Part shown: piece by piece, positions 38,155-45,707 of the stretch
Position numbering within the stretch: the stretch's first letter is position 1
How the letters are laid out: the number at the start of each line of letters is the position of its first letter
From: a virus
Length of the DNA: 64,000 nt
Reading direction: 5' to 3' (one strand)
IMG/VR virus record: IMGVR_UViG_3300028854_000020
Coordinates: 1 to 64,000 of that record
The notes under the pieces: generated by a model
The model's database searches: none
What the model saw: the letters and a program-made list of their open reading frames with translations, nothing else
Told to the model about the DNA's origin: nothing
Program-made: the position numbers and the translations under genes

Positions 38155-38901
38155 ATGACACAACATGTGCTGGCGCAGTGCCCAAATAGACATATAATAC
38201 CATTATCGTTTAATGGAAGTATTAATAAATCTTATTGGAATAAGATTGTTCCTGCCATCGGAGAAACATTATCATGTCATGAGTGCAAAACTACAAACAA
38301 CTATAATTATAATTTTTATGCTATAGCACAATATGATGCGAGACTTTCAATTAATAAATTTGTAGTTGAAACATTTGGCAGAGTATCATATTTTAATAAA
38401 GACCAACTTTTGAAAATGAACAAAGATTCCGTTCGCAAAATATTAACAGATCATAATTTTGTTTATGATGAAAAATCAAATATTTGTGATAAAACTATGG
38501 TTTTTTCATCTCCAGAAGGTTATAAAGCTGTATTTATTGTAAAATCTGGATGTAAAACACAACAAATGTTTTTGTTAGTTCCAGCAAAACATGAACTAAT
38601 TAAAAAAATTGATAGTGCAAATAAGAACGATAAAAGACAATTTAAGATTGAGGCTCCTCCAAAGATTATTTGTCCAACTGTTATTAAAGATTGTCTTGGA
38701 ACTGAATTGTTTGTTGGTGATTGGGTTGCATATTCTTCGATGTCTTATACTGCATTGAGATTTGGAAAAATTACTAAAATTAATCCAAAATCTGTAACAT
38801 TAAAAGACAGTAAAGGCGGAAGAAAAATTCCGGGTAAAGATGTATCACAGATTATTAAAATTCCAGATGAAAGGGCGATGCTTTTGATGTTGGAAAGTTG
38901 A
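38155..38901 (+). CDS. Two-domain protein: zinc ribbon plus GDWVA barrel, MLES tail
   Basis: 248 residues, paralogue of the 37182 protein. Residues 1-45 have a C ... CHEC metal site, the middle domain contains a DKTMVFSSPEGYKAVF strand pair, and the C-terminal domain LGTELFVGDWVAYSS...RFGKITKIN ends in ERAMLLMLES. Confidence 0.65.
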   Translation: MTQHVLAQCPNRHIIPLSFNGSINKSYWNKIVPAIGETLSCHECKTTNNYNYNFYAIAQYDARLSINKFVVETFGRVSYFNKDQLLKMNKDSVRKILTDHNFVYDEKSNICDKTMVFSSPEGYKAVFIVKSGCKTQQMFLLVPAKHELIKKIDSANKNDKRQFKIEAPPKIICPTVIKDCLGTELFVGDWVAYSSMSYTALRFGKITKINPKSVTLKDSKGGRKIPGKDVSQIIKIPDERAMLLMLES

Positions 38902-38908
38902 TTTGTCC

Positions 38909-38937
38909 TTGACTTCCTTCATAAATAAATGTATACT
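38909..38937 (+). promoter_or_regulatory. Sigma-70 promoter, duplicate copy 1
   Basis: TTGACT 38909-38914, spacer 17, TATACT 38932-38937. Confidence 0.8.
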
Positions 38938-38994
38938 AAGAATGTGTACAACTATAAAGGGGATCATGACAATGACTGGAAAGTTGATTTGTCC

Positions 38995-39023
38995 TTGACT
39001 TCCTTCATAAATAAATGTATACT
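38995..39023 (+). promoter_or_regulatory. Sigma-70 promoter, duplicate copy 2
   Basis: TTGACT 38995-39000, spacer 17, TATACT 39018-39023. It drives the 39058 gene. Confidence 0.8.
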
Positions 39024-39057
39024 AAGAATGTGTACAACTATAAAGGGGATCAAGACA

Positions 39058-39339
39058 ATGACAAAATGGTTTGATGATGTGATCGCTGAAAAGATACACA
39101 GTGCTAATAATCATGTAATTTTGATTCCTGCACAAAACCCAAACGCTCCTCTAGATACAGTGGATGTTTATGATGGCGTAACTGGAAAAGTTCTTGTTAC
39201 TGATGTTCCAGAATCATCTGCCCAAGATTTTGCAATTATTTGGAATTCTTTTATTGATGATTCGGAAAATAATGAAACTGCCAAGAAAATAAATTTGGCA
39301 TGGTTAACTGACAGTGTTGGAAACAGAAAGAGATATTAA
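39058..39339 (+). CDS. Hypothetical protein
   Basis: 93 residues from ATG 39058 (MTKWFDDVIAEKIHS) behind RBS AAAGGGG. The reading frame is open further upstream, but that part is just the duplicated promoter, so it is not taken as coding. Not recognised. Confidence 0.6.
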   Translation: MTKWFDDVIAEKIHSANNHVILIPAQNPNAPLDTVDVYDGVTGKVLVTDVPESSAQDFAIIWNSFIDDSENNETAKKINLAWLTDSVGNRKRY

Positions 39340-39506
39340 TGAAAAAGATTGATAATTTTGACACCTGTATTGCTGCATTAGATTTTATCGATAGTTTAGC
39401 AAAGAAGAATAAAAAATACAAAGGATTACTAAATAACACGTCAAATAATGATTTTAGTAAGGTTGTTTGGCAGGTTACTTACGATACAGAGTGGTTAAAA
39501 GATTAA
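39339..39506 (+). CDS. Small hypothetical protein
   Basis: 55 residues, starting on the last base of the previous stop (TAATG). AGAAAGAG provides the RBS inside the upstream gene. Charged, helical N-terminus. Confidence 0.5.
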   Translation: MKKIDNFDTCIAALDFIDSLAKKNKKYKGLLNNTSNNDFSKVVWQVTYDTEWLKD

Positions 39507-39557
39507 ATGCTCAGAAGTCGAAAGACTTTAATAATAGTGAGAGGAGACTAACTTTAT

Positions 39558-39815
39558 ATGTATTCGGACGCGGATTGCGATATTCCGCCGGTTCCACCAA
39601 AATATGATTTAATGTTAGACACGAAACGTCTATACGGGACCGACCAGTTTCGACGGGTATATTATAGGGAAACGTTACTATTCATGATGTGGTTCTCGCT
39701 TCATGTAAAACAGAGAGCACCATTTATAATTGCTGCTAACCGCATCAATGGCGTTAATGAAATTGCAACCTACAATGTAGTGCGCAATCAAGTTAACGTG
39801 CCAGTTCTAGCGTAA
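39558..39815 (+). CDS. Hypothetical protein
   Basis: 85 residues, acidic and Pro-rich start (DADCDIPPVPPKYD), then helical. RBS GAGAGGAG is 11 nt upstream. Codons differ from neighbours (more CG, e.g. GCG, CCG). Not recognised. Confidence 0.55.
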   Translation: MYSDADCDIPPVPPKYDLMLDTKRLYGTDQFRRVYYRETLLFMMWFSLHVKQRAPFIIAANRINGVNEIATYNVVRNQVNVPVLA

Positions 39816-39832
39816 TTGCAGAACTCCGGGGA

Positions 39833-39861
39833 ATGGCCCACCCTGTAAAATAACGGGCCAT
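39833..39861 (+). terminator. Hairpin ATGGCCC/GGGCCAT
   Basis: 7-bp perfect stem with a 15-nt loop in the 117-bp gap after the 39558 gene. No T-run; may be a weak terminator or RNA-stability element. Confidence 0.4.
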
Positions 39862-39932
39862 ATAAATTTAGAAAGAAGTTATAATGTTAAATATAAAATA
39901 TAATTCGCTAAAATTGAAAAACTTTTAAATTT

Positions 39933-40214
39933 ATGAATATAGAAATAATTGAACCAAATTTAAACATTGTTTTTAATGGTTATAAAAATATTATAGCAAT
40001 GGATATGGTTAACATACAACCACTAATGAAACCTTTTTCTATATCATCACCAAAAAAGCATTGGGAAATAAAGAAATCCGGTCATCGATGGATTTTGGAA
40101 AGATGGACAGATTATAATTTTTTCACTCTATCTAGTCCAACACATCTTCACGAATGGTTTGATACCGAGGAAGAAGCTATTCAAGTAATGATGTTGGAAA
40201 AATTTGAAGAATAG
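39933..40214 (+). CDS. Small LE-tail protein (EKFEE)
   Basis: 93 residues. C-terminal FDTEEEAIQVMMLEKFEE aligns with the ends of the next two genes (EEAxxxxMLKMLEQ). Middle part Trp-rich. RBS weak. Confidence 0.5.
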   Translation: MNIEIIEPNLNIVFNGYKNIIAMDMVNIQPLMKPFSISSPKKHWEIKKSGHRWILERWTDYNFFTLSSPTHLHEWFDTEEEAIQVMMLEKFEE

Positions 40215-40225
40215 GAAAAGATATA

Positions 40226-40390
40226 ATGAAAAATTATAGAATTCAATTTCGTGGAATTGGTCCTTTATGGACATATGAAAAACCATGGGCAGTTATTGAA
40301 TATAGTGCAGAACATCTTCCATCAGCAAAAATATTTGCTACAGAAAAAGAAGCAAATGAACATTTAATGTTAAAGATGTTGGAGCAATAA
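40226..40390 (+). CDS. Small LE-tail protein (KMLEQ)
   Basis: 54 residues: MKNYRIQFRGIGPLWTYE start, TEKEANEHLMLKMLEQ end. RBS AGGAAAAG. Followed after 1 nt by a paralogue; its TTGGAGCAATAA supplies GGAG for the next ATG. Confidence 0.55.
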   Translation: MKNYRIQFRGIGPLWTYEKPWAVIEYSAEHLPSAKIFATEKEANEHLMLKMLEQ

Positions 40391-40391
40391 A

Positions 40392-40637
40392 ATGATGCCA
40401 AGTGATATGTGGGAATTCTTTTATGAATATGTAGAAGATTGTAATAATATTATAAAATATGGTGATATAAGAAAACTCCCTCGAAAATTTGATTGGAAAC
40501 ATCTATGTTGGTATAATGATAGATGGGAAGTAACAGAAGGTGTTCTTCATACAAGAGCAGAAGGAAACAAATATTATATCTTTGATACCGAAGAACAGGC
40601 AAATGAATTTATAATGTTAAAGATGTTGGAACAGTAA
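40392..40637 (+). CDS. Small LE-tail protein (KMLEQ)
   Basis: 81 residues. C-terminal FDTEEQANEFIMLKMLEQ nearly equals that of the previous gene. It starts 1 nt after the previous stop, with the previous LEQ codons as RBS. Confidence 0.6.
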   Translation: MMPSDMWEFFYEYVEDCNNIIKYGDIRKLPRKFDWKHLCWYNDRWEVTEGVLHTRAEGNKYYIFDTEEQANEFIMLKMLEQ

Positions 40638-40660
40638 AATTTATAATAAGAAAGATTAAA

Positions 40661-41221
40661 ATGAAAATACAGTTTTTAGATTGTGAAATGTTATGTTGGG
40701 ATAATATTGAGCCACCACAAGGACAAATCAAACATATTATTCAAATAGGAATAGTTGAAGTAAATTCAGAAGACCTAAAAATATCCAGAAGTAAAAGTTA
40801 TTACATTCGACCAAAAAATAAAGATTTTGAATGTAGTGATTATTGCTCAAATTTAACAGGTATTACTCGCTCTAAGATTTTAGATGAAGGAAGATATTTT
40901 CCTGATGCAATGAATACAATAAAGAAAGAGTTTGGTCCTTCTTCAAAAATAACATATGCTTGGGGTAGTGATTACGAACCAATAGCAACTCATTGCTCAG
41001 ACTATGATTGTAGTAACCCATGGGTAACATCAGGTATTTTAGATTTTGGAATAATTTTTCGTTCTGCATATAATTATAAACATAAAATGCCACTTATTGA
41101 TGCATTAAAATCAGTTGGTATTCAATTTGAAGGACGGCAACATGATGCAGAATGGGATGCAAGAAATTTAGCATTACTACATAATAAAATGATGATGACA
41201 ATTCGTAAATCTATGCTATAA
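40661..41221 (+). CDS. DEDDh-type 3'-5' exonuclease
   Basis: 186 residues. FLDCEM (first Asp and Glu) at 6-11, an internal WGSDYEPI (second Asp), and RQHDAEWDARNLALL (His plus final Asp) match the DnaQ/ERI-1 exonuclease group. It would trim RNA or DNA 3' ends. RBS AGAAAG. Confidence 0.8.
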   Translation: MKIQFLDCEMLCWDNIEPPQGQIKHIIQIGIVEVNSEDLKISRSKSYYIRPKNKDFECSDYCSNLTGITRSKILDEGRYFPDAMNTIKKEFGPSSKITYAWGSDYEPIATHCSDYDCSNPWVTSGILDFGIIFRSAYNYKHKMPLIDALKSVGIQFEGRQHDAEWDARNLALLHNKMMMTIRKSML

Positions 41222-41222
41222 T
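41195..41222 (+). promoter_or_regulatory. Sigma-70 promoter, leaderless type
   Basis: ATGACA 41195-41200, spacer 16, TATAAT 41217-41222, inside the exonuclease 3' end. The next ATG is exactly 6 nt after the -10 box and has no RBS. Confidence 0.6.
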
Positions 41223-41228
41223 AGACAA

Positions 41229-41792
41229 ATGGATATTAATGAACTATTAATGGTAATTAAAGATATTACACCTTCTGCAATTGAAGAGTTTAATGATGTT
41301 CGTTTACCGTGTTTATTTAATTTTTGGGGAAGATCATTAATAGAAGAGTTAGAAAACGAAGATCAAAAAACAGTTGAAATTACAAAGGCATATTCACGAG
41401 GAATCAATAATTCGTTTTTTAGACGTATTGCTGATAAGTTACCTGATTATAGTGAACACACAACAAATGGTGCAGATTATAAATATCATGATTTGTTAAT
41501 TGAAGATAAAAATTCCTTTTCACATAAATCTGGTCATTGGATTGGAAATGGATTTGTAAAATGTGGAACATATTTACTTAAAAAATTTGAAGTTGACGAA
41601 ACTGGTAGAATAGTAGCAGCTTTTGTTGCATTAATTATTGATCCAGATAGTGTTTGGACAGAAAGAACATTAAAAACAAATAGGTCTGTGATAGAATTTA
41701 AAATATCAGATCAACATAAGATGAATATTATTTATGGTTCTATAAAAATAAATAAAAAAAATATAAAACCAATTTTATATAAGGTGAGTTAA
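41229..41792 (+). CDS. Putative PD-(D/E)XK restriction-type endonuclease
   Basis: 187 residues. DYKYHDLLIEDKNSF contains D88, E92 and K94, the D...ExK arrangement of PD-(D/E)XK nucleases, in a strand-like context; HKSGHWIGNGFVK follows. Directly downstream, overlapping by 1 nt, is a DNA methyltransferase, the layout of a type II restriction-modification pair. Leaderless start predicted. Nuclease activity is inferred from motif and context. Confidence 0.5.
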   Translation: MDINELLMVIKDITPSAIEEFNDVRLPCLFNFWGRSLIEELENEDQKTVEITKAYSRGINNSFFRRIADKLPDYSEHTTNGADYKYHDLLIEDKNSFSHKSGHWIGNGFVKCGTYLLKKFEVDETGRIVAAFVALIIDPDSVWTERTLKTNRSVIEFKISDQHKMNIIYGSIKINKKNIKPILYKVS

Positions 41793-42673
41793 TGGCTGAT
41801 CGTAAATTATCAGATATTTTTGTGGTTCCTCCAATTTCTGTATTGGACATTCGTCAAAAATATTGGAAAGATCGTAGGAAATTTTGGTTGTCGCTTGGAA
41901 TACAAAGTGAATTAGGAAGAAATGAAAATTTACTAAGTTTGTCACCATTGTTACAAATAAAACAAAAAGCAACTTCTATTTTTGACCCAGTTTTATGTGA
42001 AATAATATATAAATGGTTTTCAGGTAAAGATGACATTGTTTTTGATCCTTTTGCTGGTGGTTCAGTTCGCGGTATTGTAGCGAGTATATTGGATAGAAAT
42101 TACATTGGTATTGATTTACGAAAAGAACAAATAGAACATAATAATTTACAAGCAAATAATCTTTGTTTAAATCATATTCCTACTTGGTTATATGGTTCTT
42201 CTATAGATATCAGTGTTGAACAAAAATATGATTTATTTTTTACTTGTCCACCGTATTATGATTTGGAAAAATATAGCAATGATGATAAAGATTTATCAAA
42301 TATGTCAGTTGAAAATTTTGAATTTACATATGAAAATATTTTAGAAAAAAGTTTAGATAAATTGGAAAATGATAGATTCGCCGCAATTGTTGTTGGTGAT
42401 GTAAGAGATGAAAATGGAAATTATAGAAAATTCCCTCAAAAGACAATAAATATTTTTGAAAAATATGGATGTAAATATTATAATGATTTAATATTGTTAC
42501 AGGAACCAGCAACAGCCGCAATGAGAAGTTTCAATTATATGAATTCTTCAAGAAAAATTGCCAAGGCACATCAAAATGTATTAGTATTTATTAAAGGGGA
42601 TGCGAAAAAAGCAACAGAAAGATTAGAAGTATTTCAAGATAGTAATTCGCAATATGAAAATTTTTTTATTTAG
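41792..42673 (+). CDS. DNA (amino) methyltransferase
   Basis: 293 residues. SAM-binding motif I DPFAGGSVRG (85-94), a following acidic GIDLRKEQ, and catalytic motif IV TCPPYYD (CPPY at 152-155) are those of adenine-N6 or cytosine-N4 methyltransferases. A C-terminal LVFIKG strand closes the fold. It may protect phage DNA from the upstream nuclease or from host enzymes. Confidence 0.85.
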   Translation: MADRKLSDIFVVPPISVLDIRQKYWKDRRKFWLSLGIQSELGRNENLLSLSPLLQIKQKATSIFDPVLCEIIYKWFSGKDDIVFDPFAGGSVRGIVASILDRNYIGIDLRKEQIEHNNLQANNLCLNHIPTWLYGSSIDISVEQKYDLFFTCPPYYDLEKYSNDDKDLSNMSVENFEFTYENILEKSLDKLENDRFAAIVVGDVRDENGNYRKFPQKTINIFEKYGCKYYNDLILLQEPATAAMRSFNYMNSSRKIAKAHQNVLVFIKGDAKKATERLEVFQDSNSQYENFFI

Positions 42674-42680
42674 GAGAAAT

Positions 42681-42869
42681 ATGAATACTTATAAAGTAAC
42701 ATTTGACCGTATCGATTCATCAAGCGGTGATCAATTAGTAAAAACTATTACAGCAGATAAATATAAATTTGAATCTGATCACAATGCATATATATTTTAT
42801 ATTAACGATATGAAATTTGCGGAAGTAATATATGAACATATTTTATTAATTGAAGTAATTGAAGAATAA
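42681..42869 (+). CDS. Small hypothetical protein
   Basis: 62 residues from ATG 42681 (RBS GGAGAAAT). Beta-rich; ends HILLIEVIEE. Last gene before a long non-coding region. Confidence 0.55.
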   Translation: MNTYKVTFDRIDSSSGDQLVKTITADKYKFESDHNAYIFYINDMKFAEVIYEHILLIEVIEE

Positions 42870-42889
42870 ATAGCACAAGTATAAAGATT

Positions 42890-43236
42890 CTGTGATGGAG
42901 AAATAGTCCACTAGTAGAGAAAACAGTTCATAGAAATGGTTATGAAATATTTACTGGGAAAGTAGTCTCACTGATTGGTGCAACATGCGTCCGATAGCAA
43001 TGTTTCGGAAGTCAGCAAAATTGATGAGTGGCAGAGGGAAATCTCATCTCACAGATAAATCTATTAATGGCGGAATAGTAATCCACCCGGAATAAAATAA
43101 TTTATTGAAATGACAATAAATAAATAAGGGGAATGTAGACGCATAGGTAGCTGGTCCCACGCGATTATCAATAGCAATGGTTTGATTAGCCTAAAAATTG
43201 TTACGTGACAGAGGGAAATCGTAACTTCATAGTATG
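42890..43236 (+). ncRNA. Structured RNA with two copies of conserved hairpin loops
   Basis: No ORF of note for 430 bp. Two repeats about 177 bp apart carry the same loops on different stems: loop TGGCAGAGGGAAAT on GATGAG/CTCATC (43023-43048) and loop TGACAGAGGGAAAT on GTTACG/CGTAAC (43200-43225). Upstream in each is a second hairpin with loop TAGCAATGTT or ATAGCAATGGTT (42990-43009; 43167-43186). More hairpins: TTCATA/TATGAA and TTTATTG/CAATAAA. The region ends in a strong terminator. No known RNA family recognised. Confidence 0.65.
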
Positions 43237-43266
43237 AAAAGGCAGGAGTTAATCTCTTGCCTTTTT
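43237..43266 (+). terminator. Rho-independent terminator of the structured RNA
   Basis: AAAAGGCA-GGAG stem pairs with CTCT-TGCCTTTT, followed by T-run. It overlaps the -35 box of the nadA promoter. Confidence 0.85.
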
Positions 43267-43285
43267 GTGTATATTTTGTTATACT
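43257..43285 (+). promoter_or_regulatory. Sigma-70 promoter of nadA
   Basis: TTGCCT 43257-43262, spacer 17, TATACT 43280-43285; the RBS AGAGG and ATG 43302 follow. Confidence 0.65.
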
Positions 43286-43301
43286 TGAAATAGAGGTTTA
43301 T

Positions 43302-44390
43302 ATGGAAAACCAAATTTGTTCTCTTGAAAATTATCTACAGTTTCCTGATAATACAATGGATAGTAGAATTGCTATAGCAAGAAAAATACTTGGTGATTCT
43401 GTAGTAATTTTAGGTCACCATTATCAGCGTGACGAAGTTCTAAAATTTGCTGATTTTACAGGAGATAGTTTCAAACTTGCAAAAGATGGTGCAAAAACAA
43501 AGGCAAAATATATTATTTTCTGCGGAGTATATTTTATGGCCGAAACTGCGGATATTCTTGGCCACGATCAAATTGTTATTCTACCCGATTTGAATGCTGG
43601 TTGTTCGATGGCTGATATGGCTGAAATTTCTCAAGTAGAAGCATGTTGGGAAACTTTAGAAAAAATTGGAATAACAAATGATTTAATTCCAATTACTTAT
43701 ATGAATTCTACCGCTGCAATTAAAGCATTTGTTGGAGAATATGGAGGATTAGTTTGCACTTCTTCTAATGCCCAAAAAGCATTTGAATGGGCGTTTGCTC
43801 GTGGCAAAAGAATTTTGTTTCTTCCAGATCAGCATCTTGGTCGTAACACTGGTTATAATATGGGAATTGCATTAAACGAAATGATTGTATATGATCAATG
43901 GAGTATTCAGGGTGGACAAAGTAAAGCAAGTTATGATCAAAGTAAAATTATTTTATGGAAGGGTCATTGTGCAGTTCATCAGCGATTTTTACCAGATCAA
44001 GTTGATATAATTAGACAGAAGCATCCAGATATTCAAGTAATTGTTCATCCTGAATGTAGGTTAGAGGTTTGTCTAAAAGCTGATCAAATAGGTTCTACAG
44101 AACAGTTGATCAAAATTGTAGAAGAATCTCCTATTGGTTCTAAATTTGCAATTGGAACTGAAATTCATTTGGTTAATCGTCTTGCCAAAAAATATGCTCC
44201 GTTAGGGAAAACCATTTATAATCTTACTGATCAAGGATGTTTATGCACCACAATGTTTAGAATTACTCCACAACATTTAGCTTGGGCGCTGGAAAATTTA
44301 GTAAACGGAAATGTGGTCAATCAAATCAAGGTTCGTGATAATGTAAAGAAATGGGCCAGAGTTGCACTTGACAAAATGCTTATTTTATGA
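43302..44390 (+). CDS. nadA: Quinolinate synthase (NadA)
   Basis: 362 residues from ATG 43302. NadA condenses iminoaspartate with dihydroxyacetone phosphate to quinolinate in de novo NAD synthesis, using a 4Fe-4S cluster. Family blocks: GHHYQRDEV, FCGVYFMAETA, LPDLNAGCSMADM, TYMNSTAAIKA, VCTSSNA, LPDQHLGRNTG, WKGHCAVHQRF, VHPECRLEV, GTEIHLVNRL. The three cluster Cys are in FCGV, VCTS and near the end in QGCLCTTM. Complete and probably active. It needs host NadB and NadC. Rare in phages. Confidence 0.93.
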   Translation: MENQICSLENYLQFPDNTMDSRIAIARKILGDSVVILGHHYQRDEVLKFADFTGDSFKLAKDGAKTKAKYIIFCGVYFMAETADILGHDQIVILPDLNAGCSMADMAEISQVEACWETLEKIGITNDLIPITYMNSTAAIKAFVGEYGGLVCTSSNAQKAFEWAFARGKRILFLPDQHLGRNTGYNMGIALNEMIVYDQWSIQGGQSKASYDQSKIILWKGHCAVHQRFLPDQVDIIRQKHPDIQVIVHPECRLEVCLKADQIGSTEQLIKIVEESPIGSKFAIGTEIHLVNRLAKKYAPLGKTIYNLTDQGCLCTTMFRITPQHLAWALENLVNGNVVNQIKVRDNVKKWARVALDKMLIL

Positions 44391-44416
44391 TATTAATCAA
44401 ATAAGAAAGGAATATT

Positions 44417-44598
44417 ATGACTAAACCGGTTTGGACTCAAGAAGAACTTAAAAATAAAATTGCGGAAAATCTTGATATGTGGATTGGAATTTATTTTAAT
44501 AGTTCCAATGAGAGAAAAATCAAACGTTGGGTGAATTTCTAACAACAACGATTAATGAACTTGCGCCTGATTATTATGGCGATTATTTCAAGTTTTAA
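44417..44598 (+). pseudogene. Small gene broken by a frameshift in an A-run
   Basis: ATG 44417 (RBS AGAAAGGAA) reads MTKPVWTQEELKNKIAENL and on to a stop at 44540-44542. From the A5 run at about 44515 the next frame reads NQTLGEFLTTTINELAPDYY and ends properly at 44596-44598. One extra A would join both into a 59-residue protein. Either a true frameshift or a homopolymer error. Confidence 0.5.
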
Positions 44599-44603
44599 TT
44601 AGT

Positions 44604-44762
44604 GGCAGATGGAATTTTCGGCCAATAGAAACATCTGCCGGGGCGGTGAATGCTGTATCCAATTGATTCTAAAGGGACGAAAATTCAATTTCGTCCCTAT
44701 TTGGTGTTTTAAGAGGTTCGGTGATGTCTCAGTATCATTTTATTTTAAAGACCTCTTAAAAC
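44604..44762 (+). other. Gene-free stretch with three strong hairpins
   Basis: GGCAGATG/CATCTGCC (44604-44639), AGGGACGAAA/TTTCGTCCCT (44673-44698, 10 bp) and GTTTTAAGAGGT/ACCTCTTAAAAC (44706-44762, 12 bp). None has a clean T-run. They may be a structured RNA 3' region or processing sites. Confidence 0.5.
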
Positions 44763-44795
44763 GCATTTTATGACGATAAAATAATCATATTTTAG

Positions 44796-44824
44796 TTGAC
44801 AAACCACAACATATTTGGTATTCT
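44796..44824 (+). promoter_or_regulatory. Sigma-70 promoter
   Basis: TTGACA 44796-44801, spacer 17, TATTCT 44819-44824. It starts a 180-nt leader. Confidence 0.75.
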
Positions 44825-45005
44825 ATATTTGTTGGTAGGGATTGAAAGTCCTAATCTGACAAGTTGACAGGAGTGATATCTGAGTCAACATTGCATCATC
44901 GGGTTTCTACCTGTGAAATTTGGAATGGCACCGTTTTGAAGGGCATCAGACGGGCCAAATGGAATGGGAGCCATAGAAACCCACGATTTTATTTGAGGTA
45001 ATAAT
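44825..45005 (+). promoter_or_regulatory. Long structured 5' leader (candidate cis-regulatory RNA)
   Basis: 180 nt between promoter and ATG 45006, much longer than other leaders here. GTTGAC/GTCAAC (44863-44889) and a 9-bp GGGTTTCTA/TAGAAACCC (44901-44982) enclosing about 64 nt are visible. It may be a riboswitch-like or protein-binding leader; no known class recognised. Confidence 0.5.
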
Positions 45006-45470
45006 ATGAAAAGCACCGAAGTAAATCCAGTTCTGACAACGATTCGCGCTCTGTTGAAGTTCAAAAATGATACCACTATTGCTGAAATTTCTACGACTGC
45101 TGGTATTTCTCGAAAAATAGTTCTGGATGTCATCAATCGTAATGGAAATATGGTGTGGCGTGATCGCACCAATGGAAAAATTACTCGTGTTGATCCACAG
45201 AATATTCTGTGGGGGAAATTGTGGGCAGATGGAGCATATTTTCGCATTGGTGAAGAGAATTACGGATGTGCTCATACCTTGGTATTCATCGGTCACGAAG
45301 AACTAAAAAATGATTTGCTTAAAAACGATTGGGCTGGTGGTTTGGGTGATTGCTACCCCATCAAGTATGTTCCAGATACTCCTGAAAACAGGGCAGTTAT
45401 GGTTGCCAATGGTTGTATTTTTCATGATGATATTGCTCCTACAGTTGATGATCGTTTGTGGAAGGAATAA
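45006..45470 (+). CDS. HTH-containing hypothetical protein
   Basis: 154 residues. TTIAEISTTAGISRKIVLDVI (about 22-42, split: TTIAEISTTAGIS + RKIVLDVI) looks like a helix-turn-helix. The C-terminal 80 residues are a compact domain with GLGDCYPIKYVPDTPENRAV. RBS TGAGGTAAT. Possibly regulates its own structured leader (inference). Confidence 0.55.
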   Translation: MKSTEVNPVLTTIRALLKFKNDTTIAEISTTAGISRKIVLDVINRNGNMVWRDRTNGKITRVDPQNILWGKLWADGAYFRIGEENYGCAHTLVFIGHEELKNDLLKNDWAGGLGDCYPIKYVPDTPENRAVMVANGCIFHDDIAPTVDDRLWKE

Positions 45471-45496
45471 TTTAACATTTTTGAAAGAGGAATATT

Positions 45497-45661
45497 TTGG
45501 AAAATGAAAAACTGATTGCACCAGAACTATTGAAAGAAATCATTGCAATTCTAGCATGGAGAGCAAATTATCCACTTAACAAATTGTCGGAACTTGTTGT
45601 CCCGGCCCAAAATAATTTGAAAATGCGCGGAAAGAATGAGTTGCCACCATTGACATTCTAA
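45497..45661 (+). CDS. Small hypothetical protein, TTG start
   Basis: 54 residues from TTG 45497 behind RBS AGAGGA. Helical; its last codons contain the -35 box of the next promoter. No alternative ATG in frame. Confidence 0.45.
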   Translation: MENEKLIAPELLKEIIAILAWRANYPLNKLSELVVPAQNNLKMRGKNELPPLTF

Positions 45662-45678
45662 CCAAAATCTGATATACT
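45650..45678 (+). promoter_or_regulatory. Sigma-70 promoter with AATCTTGTAGTC leader
   Basis: TTGACA 45650-45655, spacer 17, TATACT 45673-45678. Confidence 0.88.
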
Positions 45679-45707
45679 AATCTTGTAGTCAGAAATGGAG
45701 GAAATTT

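Larger units (their letters stand above)
38891..39062 (+). repeat. 86-bp tandem duplication carrying a promoter and RBS
   Basis: 38891-38976 and 38977-39062 are the same 86 bp apart from one base (CATGAC versus CAAGAC). Each copy has TTGACT, spacer 17, TATACT, and AAAGGGG. The change removes an ATG from the second copy. Confidence 0.92.

Noticed and set aside
38929-39057. N-terminal extension of the 39058 protein
   Set aside because: The extension is encoded by the duplicated promoter segment itself and its start lies at the -10 box of the first copy.
39883-39927. 14-codon ORF before the 39933 gene
   Set aside because: Has a fair ribosome site but is too short and featureless to call.
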